Shown here in pieces: positions 24,047 to 34,843 of a stretch of 64,000 nucleotides of DNA. Position numbers and translations under genes: made by a program. The stretch covers positions 2,290,065 to 2,354,064 of the forward strand of contig LSYV01000009.1 in NCBI GenBank assembly GCA_001584585.1. The letters run 5' to 3'. Under the pieces are notes generated by a model that saw only the letters and a program-made list of their open reading frames with translations, was not told the DNA's origin and made no database searches. The stretch comes from Gonium pectorale. Lineage: Eukaryota; Chlorophyta; Chlorophyceae; Chlamydomonadales; Volvocaceae. Within the stretch, counting starts at the first letter, position 1. Each line of letters opens with the position of its first letter.

Positions 24047-27000
24047 ATGCGCCCCCAGCGCGGCGGGATCCGCCCCCCGGAGCGGCAGCGCGACCTCGTG
24101 GTCGTTGTCATCCTCACCATTGCGGGCATTTGCTCGTTTTCCCAGCTCGCCAAGCCATTCTGCGAGGGCCAGCCTCACAGCCTCTCGCCCAGCTCGAGCG
24201 TCCTGCGCTCGTTTCCATGCCAGGGTAGCGCATCGCGAAAGGCTGTATGGGTGCTCATCAGAGCGCCATGGGTGCTCTATGCGTTATGGACAACAAAGCT
24301 TACAGACCTGTGGCTAGGTCTCAGCGTGGCCATTTGGATAGGCCGCCTCGTGTGCGCGCTCCTCCTGCCCGACCCCCTCTACGCGGACGTCATTGCGCCT
24401 CTGCTGACTTATTTGGTCCGTAATGTCGCCTGCTTGTTTCACGTTTGGCTCGGTCCACAGCATGTTCCAAGCGCCATGGCCGTCTTCTCCAACCTCTCCA
24501 TTCTGCTGGTACCTTTCGACATTTGTGTGTTTCTGACGTGTCAGGTGAGCTGCTTACGACCTAGTATCAAATCCATCGAGCCAGCCCGCATTCCGCGAAG
24601 TGGGTAACCCCAACGCACTGATACCCCCGGCCGGTTGAGATCCCCGCCTTCCCGCCCCCCCCTTCGCTGGCGCCCGGCCCTTTTCCAGAGCCACCGCGTC
24701 TGGACGGAAACGGTCCATGCCGTCCTCAGCACTGGGTGCACCGCGCTTCTCGCCACATGGTACTCGCACAACCCGGCTGTGGACCTCAACTTTTGGGCTC
24801 TGCTGGCACCTAAGCTGCTAGTTGCGTCATTAACACTCTACCTCCACCTTGTCTTCATGGGTCGCCGCCGCCAGCTGGGGCGACAGCCCGGCGGCCAGTC
24901 CGGCCGCGCGCTCGTGACTTCTGGCTGTGGCCACCGTGGCGGCGGCGACGGCGCACAGAGTGGCGCGGCTCGCAAGGGCGGCAGCGAGAAGGGAGCAGGG
25001 CCGCAGCAGCAGCCGCGGCAGCCGCGTCCGCAAGGATGGTGGTGGTTGTGGTGGCGATCTCGGGACCAGCGGACGCCGACCGTTGCGGCGGCGCGACCTG
25101 CAGCGATGGCCAATGCAATGGCGCACATGCGCATGGACCAGACAGGCTCAACTGCCGAGGAGCATGGCGACGGCAGCTTTGGCGCTGGTGCCGAGGCTTC
25201 AGCTGGGGCGGGACAAGGTCCTGAGTGGGGCGGGGCTGCGATGGCGGCCGCCGCGGCAACAGCACTGATTGGGGGCAGCGCTGTCGGGGCCACCGCGCTG
25301 CAGAGCGGGGGAGGGACAACCGCTCCCGCATCCCCGCCCGGGGCCATCGTGGCTTCTGCGACTGCGGGGCCCGTACGACCGTTCGGGATAGACGCTGCCA
25401 ACGTTGTGACACGCGACGGCGGCGCCAGAAGCTCCCACTCCTACGACGATGCCAGCCGCCGTGACATTGGCGTTGAGGCTGCTGCGGAGAGCTCCGGTCC
25501 CAGTCCCAGAAGTGACGGGGGCCGCAGTAGCCGCAGTAGCAACGGAAGCAGAGGGTTCGCCCCTGGAAGCGGCTCAGCATCCCACCACCGCCACCACGAC
25601 CACCGAAGGCTGGCAGCGGCCGCGGATGCTGCGGCCGGACTGCGACGACGCGTGCCGCCGTACCGTCCGTACATCCGTCGTGCCACGCAGCTGCTCAAGC
25701 TGTCCGATTACGAGCCACGGCAGTTGGGGCCCGGCTGGGAGGAGCAGCTGAAGGCGGAGCTGGAGGCCCGGGGCGAGCGGCTGGCGGCCGTGTACGTTCG
25801 TGCGGGGTGCATCGAGCTGCTGTTGGAGTTGATAGAGGCGCATCGAGGAGTTGAGGAGCGCGGCATCGGAGCCAAGGGCGCCGGGAAAGGAGCCAGTGGG
25901 GACAGCGGCAGCGGCTGCAGCAGCAACGGCAGAAGCAACGGCAGCAGCAACGGCAGCAACAACGGCAGCGACGCTGTGGGTATAGTAGCGGACCTTCAAG
26001 ACCCGGCTTTCCTGGCCGCCATCCTGCGGGCGCTAGGGCTGCCTTCGGCTCCGGCGCCGGTCGCGATCGCCGGGGCAGATGCCGGTGCGTTGCCCCGTGT
26101 CCAGGTCCTGGGGTCGCTGCAGGGGCCTGCGCCGGCCTTCATACCGTTGCCGGGTCTCCAAGCGGGGCCAGGGCCGAGGGGGCAGGCTAGCGACATGACC
26201 GAGGCACAGCCGCCCATCTCCCTGTCGCTGCGCCCCCGGGCAGTGCTGCTGCCGACCCAGGGGTTTAGGTCGGGGCTGCTGGTGCTGGATCTCACTGCGA
26301 CGGGCCTGCCGCACGTGACACTGCCTGGTCAGGAGGCGGGTGGCGGGGGTGCGGACGCGGGCTCCCTGCTGGAGGTGCTGGTGCGCTCGCGCAACCGCTA
26401 CCTGCCCGCCCGGGTCCGCGCCCATGCCGCTGCCGTGCCGGGCGGCAGTGGCTGCAGTGGCGGCGGGCCCGAGCACTCTGTCCAGGCCGGTGTGCGCTTT
26501 GAGGTGGAGCTGGAGGCGGAGGGGCTGCAGGCGGGGCTGGCACAGGTGCGTGAGGCGTGTGGCTATTGCGCCCCCTCGCGTCAGGTGGTCATGTGTTACG
26601 GAGCACTTGATGTATGGCACGGCATACAGTGGAGTCGTCCTGAAGCCCTTGATTTGTTAGGCCCCGCTTGTTCCGAGTGCAGGCATGCCGCTTGCTTTCG
26701 CTGCTCAACCCCCTGCACGTCCTCCGCCCTGCAGGTTGACCTCCGGCTGGGCGGCCGGCTGCTGCGCGCGCTGCCGTTGCTGCTGCTGCCAGCCGGGAGG
26801 GAGGACCTGGCGACGGAGCTGGCTACGATGGAGGAGGAGGAGCCGGCGGAGGTGGAGCTGGTAGCGGCTCTAGGAGCGATGGAACAGAGTGATGATGTCG
26901 GGGACCTGGTGTACGACCTATCCGAGCTGTTGTACGGCGACTTGGACGAGCGCGGCGCCGACGCTTTGGCTTCGCATCTGCTGGCGTATGCGGAGGTGGT

Positions 27001-28896
27001 GGGCCTGCCCGCCACCGCGGCGACCGTCCGTGCAGCTGTTGGGATGTGGGGCTTGCCGGCTCAGGAGGGCACGGCGTGTGGTGCGGCGGCCGCCGGTGGC
27101 CTTCCGGTCTTAGCCGGCGGCGGCCCCAGCTGCAGCAGCTGCTCGGCGGCCGCCAGCGAGCAGCAGCCTTCATCTCCTGCCGGGCCTCGTCCTTCGGCTT
27201 CTTCCTCCGCCCGGCCATCCGCGTGGCGCGACGTGCGCTGGGCGCTGCTGCTCAGCCTGGGCCTGGTCCGCGAGGGACCCGAGGAGGCGGAGGCGTTCCG
27301 CGCCGCAGCGGACGGCTGGGCGGCGGCGCAGGCGCACATCATGTGGGTCGCGGGGAGAGGCTCCCTTTCGTTCCACTCCCCTTGCTGGCAATCACGTGTG
27401 TGCTGTATGCAGGCACGTGTGTGTTTGCAGGGAAAGTGCGAGGGGCCGTTCAGTTCGTTGCCGTACATCCGTTGGGAAGTGCGAGGGAGGGGGCTCCATT
27501 CCATTCGGGATATGTCCTGCCCCACCGGGCGTCTGTACGGTAGCCGTTGAAGGCTGACGGGTCTAGCCATTGTTTGGCGCCCACCTACGTTTGTCGTTTG
27601 CCCCACCTCGACCCCGCCCCGCTAGCAACGTTATCGAGATTCTGGTAGTCCTCACGGCCATGCTCAGGGCCGGCCGCGACAGCATTAACGCCTTCAAACT
27701 GGGGGTGGCGGTGCTCCGGGTCTCCGTGAGCCTCGCCGCCGCCGCCGCCTGGCTGCTGCTGCAGCCGCCAGCCTGGCGGCGTCTGGCGGCCTCGGTGGTG
27801 GGCGCGCGCCATGCCGTGATTCTGACCAGCAAGGCTCTGCTGCTGTGGCTGAGCGCCCCGATCGCAGGCGCCAGCTTCCACTGGCGCGGCGGGCTGCTGG
27901 TCCTGGACGGTGTGTTGCTGCCCGCAACCAGCCCGGTAAATGCTTGGGGCGGTGGGAGCTTCTGTCGGTCTTGGAGCACCCGTAAAGGGCGGTGAGGCGC
28001 TCTGTGGACTTTGACCTGCCTATATTTGCATGAGGGGGCTTGCGGATACCTTAGTGCCATCGACGGTCTTCTGCCGGCCCCCGGCCTGAGCATAAACGCG
28101 CTTGTTGCCGTAAGTCGCGCGCTCGGATCATTTCCAAGAATGCGAGCAAAAGGTGCAGCAAGCAATGACACCTAGCATGCAGGCCGGGTGCGCGTGTTCG
28201 GGCTGCGGGCAGGGTCCCCGCTGTCTTAAGCGGCGGAAGTCCCTGTCTCTCCCCCTTGCTTCTGTCATCCACGGTAGTTAAAGCTCGCAGCCGATTTCTG
28301 CCCGTGACCTGCATGTCTAGCTTTCGGGTCTACTAGGCGGGCCCACTGCACGTATATGTTGCGAACCCATTCTGAACCGCATATATTGCACATTCTCTGT
28401 CAGGGGATGATGCGGATGTCCAGCAGCCCTGTCACTGGTGCTTGCGCCCTTCAAATCTCAGGTTTACACCTCCGTCCCTCCTGCCCCGCAGCTGTCCCTG
28501 GCATTCGCCCTGCTCCTGTCGGCTCTGCGCCTGCCATTGAATGCTGCTAGGTTTGCGATGCTTGCGTCTGGGCTGGGCGCGGGACAAAGCTCGGTGGCAG
28601 CAGGAGCAGGAGCTCCGTCCGGTCCCGGTGGCTTGTCGCTGACCGGCCGGGCGCTGCTGTTGGCCGCCTGGGTGGAGGTGGTGGCGCTGGCGACCACCCT
28701 CGCCTGCAACGTGTACCTGAGGCTGGGGTGCCGGAGGGGCCGCGGAGGCCCGCGGACAGACGAAGCAAAGCAGCAGCAGGGAAGCGTGCCCCACAAGGCG
28801 GAGTGGGCGGGGCCGGGTGCGAAAGGCCACCGTATGCCCCTTTCGGCGTCTACGAGCAGGGAAGGCGAGGGGGCCCTGCAGGAACGCATCGGATGA
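24047..28896 (+). CDS. Polytopic membrane protein, cluster copy C (unknown function)
   Basis: Five exons: 24047-24544, 24689-26545, 26735-27342, 27626-27935, 28492-28896. Phases are 0,0,2,0 and the product is 1225 aa. The ATG at 24047 was chosen because the same MRPQRGGIRPPERQRDL start is shared with copy D; the frame is open further upstream. Hydrophobic N-terminal segments include VVVVILTIAGICSFSQL and LSVAIWIGRLVCALLLP. The linker (about residues 220-495) is very Ala/Gly/Ser rich. The soluble module starts near residue 500 (KLSDYEPRQLGPGWEEQL) and has YVRAGCIELLLE, then an AGC/GGC-coded Asn/Gly/Ser run (25903-25975). It continues with SLSLRPRAVLLPTQG, LLEVLVRSRNRYLPARVRA and WRDVRWALLLSLGLVRE. 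Exons 4-5 are hydrophobic. It is intact, so it is the reference for the lesions in D. Function unknown. Confidence 0.8.
25903..25975 (+). repeat. Coding Ser/Gly/Asn-rich microsatellite-like run
   Basis: Imperfect reiteration of ggcagc, agcaac and aacggc codons inside exon 2 of copy C. It encodes a Gly/Ser/Asn tract that is absent or replaced by other low-complexity sequence in copies A, B and D. Confidence 0.7.
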
Positions 28897-29298
28897 ATAC
28901 CAAGTGATGGTGGAAGGAATGCGCGTAACGGCGCGTGGTGCATTTCGGGAGACTGAGGGCATTCATCATATGCCCCTGCAATGCACAGCATCCGGAAGGG
29001 CGAACGAAGGGGCTTATAAGCTGCTGAGGTTTTGGGAGCTCGAAGGGCCTGAGTCTGAGCCCGTGGTGGTGTGTACAGGCCTGTAGCACGGGGCTCCAGT
29101 TTTCCATCACTGCCGTCTGCGTTTTTGGCGTTACCAAACAAATCCGGTCTGCGGCGAGTCGGCTATGACGGACCGTCCTGCAATAATCTGGCGGCTTCCG
29201 TTGGGGCAGAAGCCAATATGATTTCGAGGAAAGGGCCTATCCTGCGAATCACGTGAATGGGGCGTGTACGGATGCGGTGTCTTCAATTGTGTATGGTA

Positions 29299-29303
29299 TG
29301 TAA
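29299..29303 (+). terminator. Possible TGTAA poly(A) signal of copy C
   Basis: TGTAA about 400 bases after the copy C stop, a normal 3' UTR length for algal genes. Chance occurrence cannot be excluded. Confidence 0.4.
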
Positions 29304-30156
29304 CACGAGCGGTTTGTCTTTCTCCATGTGCGGTACTAACTGCAAGGGCGCTGGTACCTGCGTTGTACGGAACTATGTGATGTACAGGAACTCACAGAAC
29401 CGTCTATGGGCGCGCAACCCTTCGGCCAGGCCTTTAACTGCTGCTTGTGTAGTGCTGGATTGCCGGCATGTCGGTTTTACCGGAAGATCTGAGTGGGATG
29501 TTGACCCCGTGGACCTATGGCCTGCATGTTAGAACAGTGTTGTCTGCAACAGGTCATGACGCACAGGGGAGCCGTCAGGGGCGCACTCCCCTGGTGGCGC
29601 AGTGGGGGTTACATTGCAGTTCATCAGGTCCTGAGGCAAGGCGCTAACTGTCCATATGGTAGCTTGCTTCAGCGGCGCAATGCATGCCACTCGTTGATTT
29701 TAAGTTGTTTGGCGCTGGTGCCGTCGACCCTATTGCCGTACCAAATGATGGAGCGCTGTTCATTATCAGGAATTCGTCATGGGGCTACCTGCATTACCAG
29801 GCGTCGCGCCCGAAGCCGAAGCAGATTCACGGGGTGGCGTCAAGACGCAGGGTCGCAAGGTGGTCCCGCTTGACAAAAGCTGACCGCCTTCCTTGTCTTG
29901 TAGTAGGTGTGAGGCAGCCCATTTCTTTGTTTGGGCGTTTGAGTTAAAGTGTATTGAATCTTGGAAGCGCGTTTAAGAGGTCTTGGTCCGTTATGCCGTG
30001 TTATGCATAACAGTTTATAATATACAACAAGGCTGTAGCGAGCACTACTGGCCACCCTGCCCACGCTTCTTGCCAATAGCAATGCCAATCTTTGTTTGGC
30101 CTGCGGTAAGGCATCTAGCAGCCTGGGGTATGACAGGGGCCGTGCGGCTCTCACAA

Positions 30157-30182
30157 CGGCCCGGGCGCAACCCCGTTTCAAC
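30157..30182 (+). repeat. Diverged 26-bp direct repeat, left copy
   Basis: Matches 30625-30650 at 23 of 26 positions (shared core cggcccgggcg, then ccccgt and tcaac). The copies bracket about 440 bp just upstream of copy D. They may be repeat-element remnants. Confidence 0.45.
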
Positions 30183-30345
30183 GGCGTTGCACTAAGGTCT
30201 GGTAACCGCTGAGCGCCGTCGGACCGGTGGCTGTGACGACAACACCACCGCAGCTCAACCTTGAAACCTTGCAGTATACCAGGTAAAGTTCTACACACCG
30301 GGTAAACTGGTAAGCCGGTCTTTGGGGGCCGGGACGAACGTCACA

Positions 30346-30384
30346 TGCCTTGAACCAGGGGAGAGGTTCTCCCCTGCCTTGAAC
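30346..30384. repeat. Small hairpin flanked by 10-bp direct repeats
   Basis: tgccttgaac at 30346-30355 and again at 30375-30384 flanks an 8-bp perfect inverted repeat (aggggaga 30357-30364, tctcccct 30368-30375) with a 3-base loop. Meaning unknown. Confidence 0.5.
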
Positions 30385-30624
30385 TAAACCCGCCCGCCCT
30401 ACCGGAAACGTCGCGCCTTCGGGTATGTATGACCGTAGAGGCGGGCTTCCTCTTTCTCTGCAGATTTATCTATTTTTTCACATACAGATACACATTACAG
30501 GCTCCCCAGAGGGGCTACAGGCCACACGAGCCGACTGGCTCCCGGCCCGCCATAGCAGAGTGTGTGGGACACCCGTTGTCTAAGCCGTGAGGCCCAGCAC
30601 GAAAAACAAATGCGGCATTCAGTG

Positions 30625-30650
30625 CGGCCCGGGCGGTACCCCGTGTCAAC
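30625..30650 (+). repeat. Diverged 26-bp direct repeat, right copy
   Basis: Partner of 30157-30182, lying about 90 bp upstream of the start codon of copy D. Confidence 0.45.
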
Positions 30651-30736
30651 TATGCAGGATGTACTACAATTACACATACTGTCTTTGTTTTTCCAAGTAT
30701 CAATCCCAATTCTTCCCCAATGCCCAGCCTGCAAAA

Positions 30737-33700
30737 ATGCGCCCCCAGCGCGGCGGGATACGCCCCCCGGAGAGGCAGCGCGACCTCGTGGTCGTTGTCA
30801 TCCTCACCATTGCGGGCATTTGCTCCTTTTCCCAGCTCGCCAAGCCATTCTGCGAGGGCCAGCCTCACAGCCTCCCGCCCAGCTCGAGCGTCCTGGGCTC
30901 GTTTCCCTGCCAGGGTAGCGCGCTGCGGAAGGCCGCATGGTTGCTCAGCAGAGCACCATGGGTGCTCTATGCGTTATGAACAACAAAGCTCGCTGACCTG
31001 TGGCTAGGTCTCAGCGTGGCCATTTGGCTGGTTCGCCTGGCGTGCGCGCTCCTCCTGCCTGACCCCCTCTACGCGGACGTCATTGCGCCTCTGACGACGT
31101 ACGCCGTTCGTACCATCACTTACATGTTCCACATTGGGCTCGGTCCGCAGCACGCCCCCAGCATCGTCGCTATGAACTGCGCCTTCTCTGCGAAGCAGGC
31201 GCCATTCGACATATTCATTTCTATGACCAGTAAGGTAAATTGCCCGGGCCGTCTGGATAGGTTAAGCCGCAGCAGCACACGTGCCGTGCCTTGCCTCCCT
31301 GGCCAGCTCGCAAACCCTTCAGCCGACTCCCCTGGAGCCTTGGGAGTTAGTTGGTTGGCCTGCTAACAGGTCTAACACACGCCTTCTGTCCTCCCCCCCA
31401 CACCTCGCCATTCCGCCTGCGGCCCCAGGGCCGGAGCATCTGGGCCGAAGCCGCCCATAATGTCCTCAGCACTGGCTGCACCGCCCTTCTCGCCACGTGG
31501 TACTCGCGCAACCCGGCTGTGGACCGCAGCTTCTGGGATCTGCTGGCACCCAAGCTGCTCGTCGCCTCAATCAACCTCGTCGCCCATCACCTGCTTATGC
31601 GGAGACGCCAGCGACAACAACAGCAGCAGCAACAGAACTGCGGCCCGCCGGACCTCCACCGGCTCCTGAACGGCGGCTGCGTCTCAGGTGCCGGCATCGC
31701 TATGGGGTGCATTGCGGTCAGCGGAGAGCCTGCCAAGCCCCCGCAACATCAGCGTTGGTGGTTGGGGGGCCGGCGGGCGCGCGGCGCACCGTCCGCTGCA
31801 GCGGTGGCTCCTGCGTGGGCGCCATCCACCGGGAGCGCTGGGAGCAGGGTGCACGGGGTCAACGGCTGTGTAGTGGTGGGGCGGTGCGTGGCGGCCAGCC
31901 ATGTCGATGCCGGGGCTGAGGAAGAGAGGGACGCCGACACCGGCGCCGGGGCTGGAGCTGGGCAGCTGTGGGAGGCGGTCGCTCCAGAGGCCGCCACGGC
32001 ACCGACGGCTGATGCGGACTCTCCCGCTTCCGGTCTGGCGCCCGCGCCTGTTCCTGTGGTAGCGGCCGATGCGGTAATGTCTGTGGTGGAGGCTGCGGCA
32101 GCCGCCACTGCTGGAGGGCGTGGTGGTGCAGGAAGCTCCGATGTCAGTGACAGCAGCAGCTGCAGCTTTGCAGCTTGTGCGGATGGGAACCAGAGCATGA
32201 GTAGCGGGAGCAGCGGATGGGCCACCCGGAGCGGCGCAACTCTCCGTCACCATCGGGCGCTGGCCGCGGCCGCCGCACAGGCTCCCCAGCGACCCCGCCC
32301 GCCACGCTACCGCCCCGTTGTCCGCCTTCGCACTGAGCTCGTCAAGCTGTCCGACTATGAGCCCGAGCAGCTGGGCCCCGGATGGGAGGAGCGGCTCAGG
32401 GCAGAGCTGGAGGCCCGGGGGCTGATTATGGCGAGGGCCTACGTTCGCGCGGGGTGCATCGAGCTGCTCCTGGAGCTGTCGCAGTTGGCAGACCCCACGC
32501 GAGGCGGCAGCAGCGACAACGGCGTCGGCAGCGGGCGCGATGTACGCAGCAGCGACGGCGGCGGCAGCACTTTACCTACAGCGGTGGGCCTCCCGCTTGG
32601 GGATCCGTCATTCATGACCGCCGTCCTTCGTGCACTGAGGCTGCGTCCGGCGTCATCCTCCGCTGCAGGCAGCTCCCCGCCCCGCGTGGAGATCCTCGGC
32701 ACGATGCAGGGGTTTGCGCCCCGGTCGGTGGCGCGGGAGGGCGGTGCGACTGAGGCGCAGCCACCCCCGGGCGGTGCTACTGCCGACCCAGGGGTTTGGG
32801 TCGGGGCGGCTGGTGCTGGATCTCACGGCGACGGGCCTGCCGCACGTGGCACTGCCTGGTCAGGAGGCGGGTGGCGTGGGTGCGGAGGCGGGCTCCCTCC
32901 TGGAGGTGCTGGTCCGCTTGCGCGACCGCTACCTGCCCGCCCGGGTCCGCGCCCAGGCCGCTGCCGTGCCGGGCGGCGGTAATGACGAGGACGGCCCTGG
33001 CGAAGGGTCCGAGCGCTCTGGCCGGGCGGCTGTGCGCTTCGAGGTGGAGCTGGAGGCGGAGGGGCTGCAGCCAGGGCTGGCACAGGTGCGTGAGGCGGAT
33101 GTGCACGAACGTGCACAATGGTCTTGTATCGCGAAACGCTTTGCTTTGCACGGCGTACGCGGGAGCCATGGAGCTGAACCTCTGAGCTCATAGCTCAACC
33201 CTCATGTTGGCCTTCTACCTTACTCGCTGTGCTCGCTTCCCCACCACAGGTGGACCTCCGGCTGGGCGGCCGGCCGCTGTGCACGCTGCCGCTCCTGCTA
33301 CTGTCAGCCGGTAGGGAGGACCTGGCGGCGGAGCTGGCTACGATGGCGGAGGAGGAGGGGGAGGTTCGTGACAGCGACGACGAGTGCCAGGATTCGATGA
33401 GCGAGCTGCTATATGATCTCGGCGTGTTGCTTTTCTGTTCCGCGCGGGCTGCCGACGCTATGGTGAAGGACCTGGCGTTAAATCTGCTGGGGTACGCGGA
33501 GGGACACGGCTTGGTGGCGGTCGCGGCAGCCGTCCGCGACGCCATGGAGGCGCGGCGCCCAACTGCAGAGACCGCGCACGAGGGGGCAGGCGTGGGCAGT
33601 TGCAGCGTCAGCAGCAGCGGGGCAGGAGGAGCAATCTCCCCGCTCCCTCAGCCTCCCCAGCCGTGTCTGCCTGTCATAGAAACCGCGTGGCGCGACGTGG

Positions 33701-34843
33701 TCCGGGCGCTGCTGCTCAGCCTGGGCCTGGTCCGCGAGGGGCCGGCAGAGACGAAGGCTTTCCGCGCCGCGGCGGCGCAGGCGCATGCCGCGTGAGTGCT
33801 GTGGAGCGGTGATAGGGCGCAGCGACTGGGTCTAGGGAACCGGGCATTGCTGTATGCATACCGAATGGTGGTTCGGTTACACGCGGTTCCTGTGGGACTT
33901 CCCAAGTCTTACGCACCGGCTGTGCTGCTGCAGTACATTCCGTTGTGTCTCTGTGTCCTGCCGTTCCGCCGCCCCCGCCGTGCCCGCCCGCAGTCAAGCA
34001 ATGGAGGTCCTGTGTTTGCTTGCACTGCTCCGGGGCAGCCGACGCGTGGAGCCCTCCTGGATCCTAATTTGGGTGCTTCGGACGGCTGTCGGCCTCGTCA
34101 CCGGAGTCGCCTGGCTGCTGCTTCCGCCGCACCGCTGGCTACGGCTGGCGACAGCAGCGCGGGTGCCGCGACACGTCAGCAGCGTGCTTGCGAAGGCCCT
34201 GGCCGTGGGGCTTGGCGTCCGGCTGCCGCCCGTCATGTCCTCCTTCCACACCGGAGTAGGGCTCGTGGTGGCGGAGGGGCTGATCCTGCCCACGACGTGC
34301 CCGGTGCGGGGCGGGTCGGAGGGTCCGCGTGCGCGTGCTGGATCACAACCTAACAGGCCGCTTGTGGATGTACGGCCCAAGTCGCACCGCGCCGTACACA
34401 CAGGCCCTCCCTACACCCCGGCACCAAGGGCACATACCCGTAGTACGGCATCGCCGGTGGGCGCAGATGAGTGTTGCCTGATGGCGAACAGATGCACATA
34501 TGCGTTTTGCACCCGACCAGACGCCAGATCACCCCCTACACCCTCCTCACCATCCTCCCCGCAGCTCTCCGTGCGCTCCTTACTGCTCATCTCGGCACTG
34601 CGGCTGCCGCTCAATGCGGTGCTCATGGGCTCAGGACCCGGCTCGGAAGGCGGCGCCGCTGGCAGGCTGGGCAGCCCCGGCGGGTGGCCGCTGACCGGCC
34701 GGGCGCTGCTGTTGGCCGCCCGGGTGGAGGTGGTGGCGCTGGCGACCACCCTCGCCTGCAACGTGTACCTGAGGCTTGGGTGCCGGAGGGGCCGGCGCCT
34801 GCAGCCACAGGGGCCGCAGCACAAGGGAGTCAAGGCTGCGTGA
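30737..34843 (+). pseudogene. Polytopic membrane protein, cluster copy D, disrupted
   Basis: Same five-exon plan as copies A-C: 30737-31234, 31429-33085, 33250-33791, 33994-34303, 34565-34843, with matching splice sites and phases. Exons 1 and 4 have the same lengths as in C (498 and 310). Two lesions break the frame. TGA at 30977-30979 stands where copy C has TGG (24287-24289), cutting the protein after 80 residues. About 20 bp present in A-C are missing at 32763-32764 in exon 2, so the frame moves from the one carrying YVRAGCIELLLEL to the one carrying RAVLLPTQGFGSG. The rest is well kept (IWLVRLACALLLPDPLYADV, ALATTLACNVYLRLGCRRGR), so inactivation looks recent. Alternatives are sequencing error or a truncated product, but two independent lesions favour a pseudogene. 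Confidence 0.78.

Larger units (their letters stand above)
28897..30736. other. Intergenic region between copies C and D
   Basis: About 1.8 kb with no supported gene. It contains a candidate TGTAA (29299-29303), a small hairpin flanked by 10-bp direct repeats (30346-30384) and a diverged 26-bp direct repeat (30157-30182 and 30625-30650). The two repeat structures hint at remnants of a mobile element but no coding sequence is left. Confidence 0.55.

Noticed and set aside
33854..34843. Single 329-codon open frame as an independent gene
   Set aside because: It simply reads through the intron between exons 4 and 5 of copy D. The same exons are separate and phase-matched in copies A-C.
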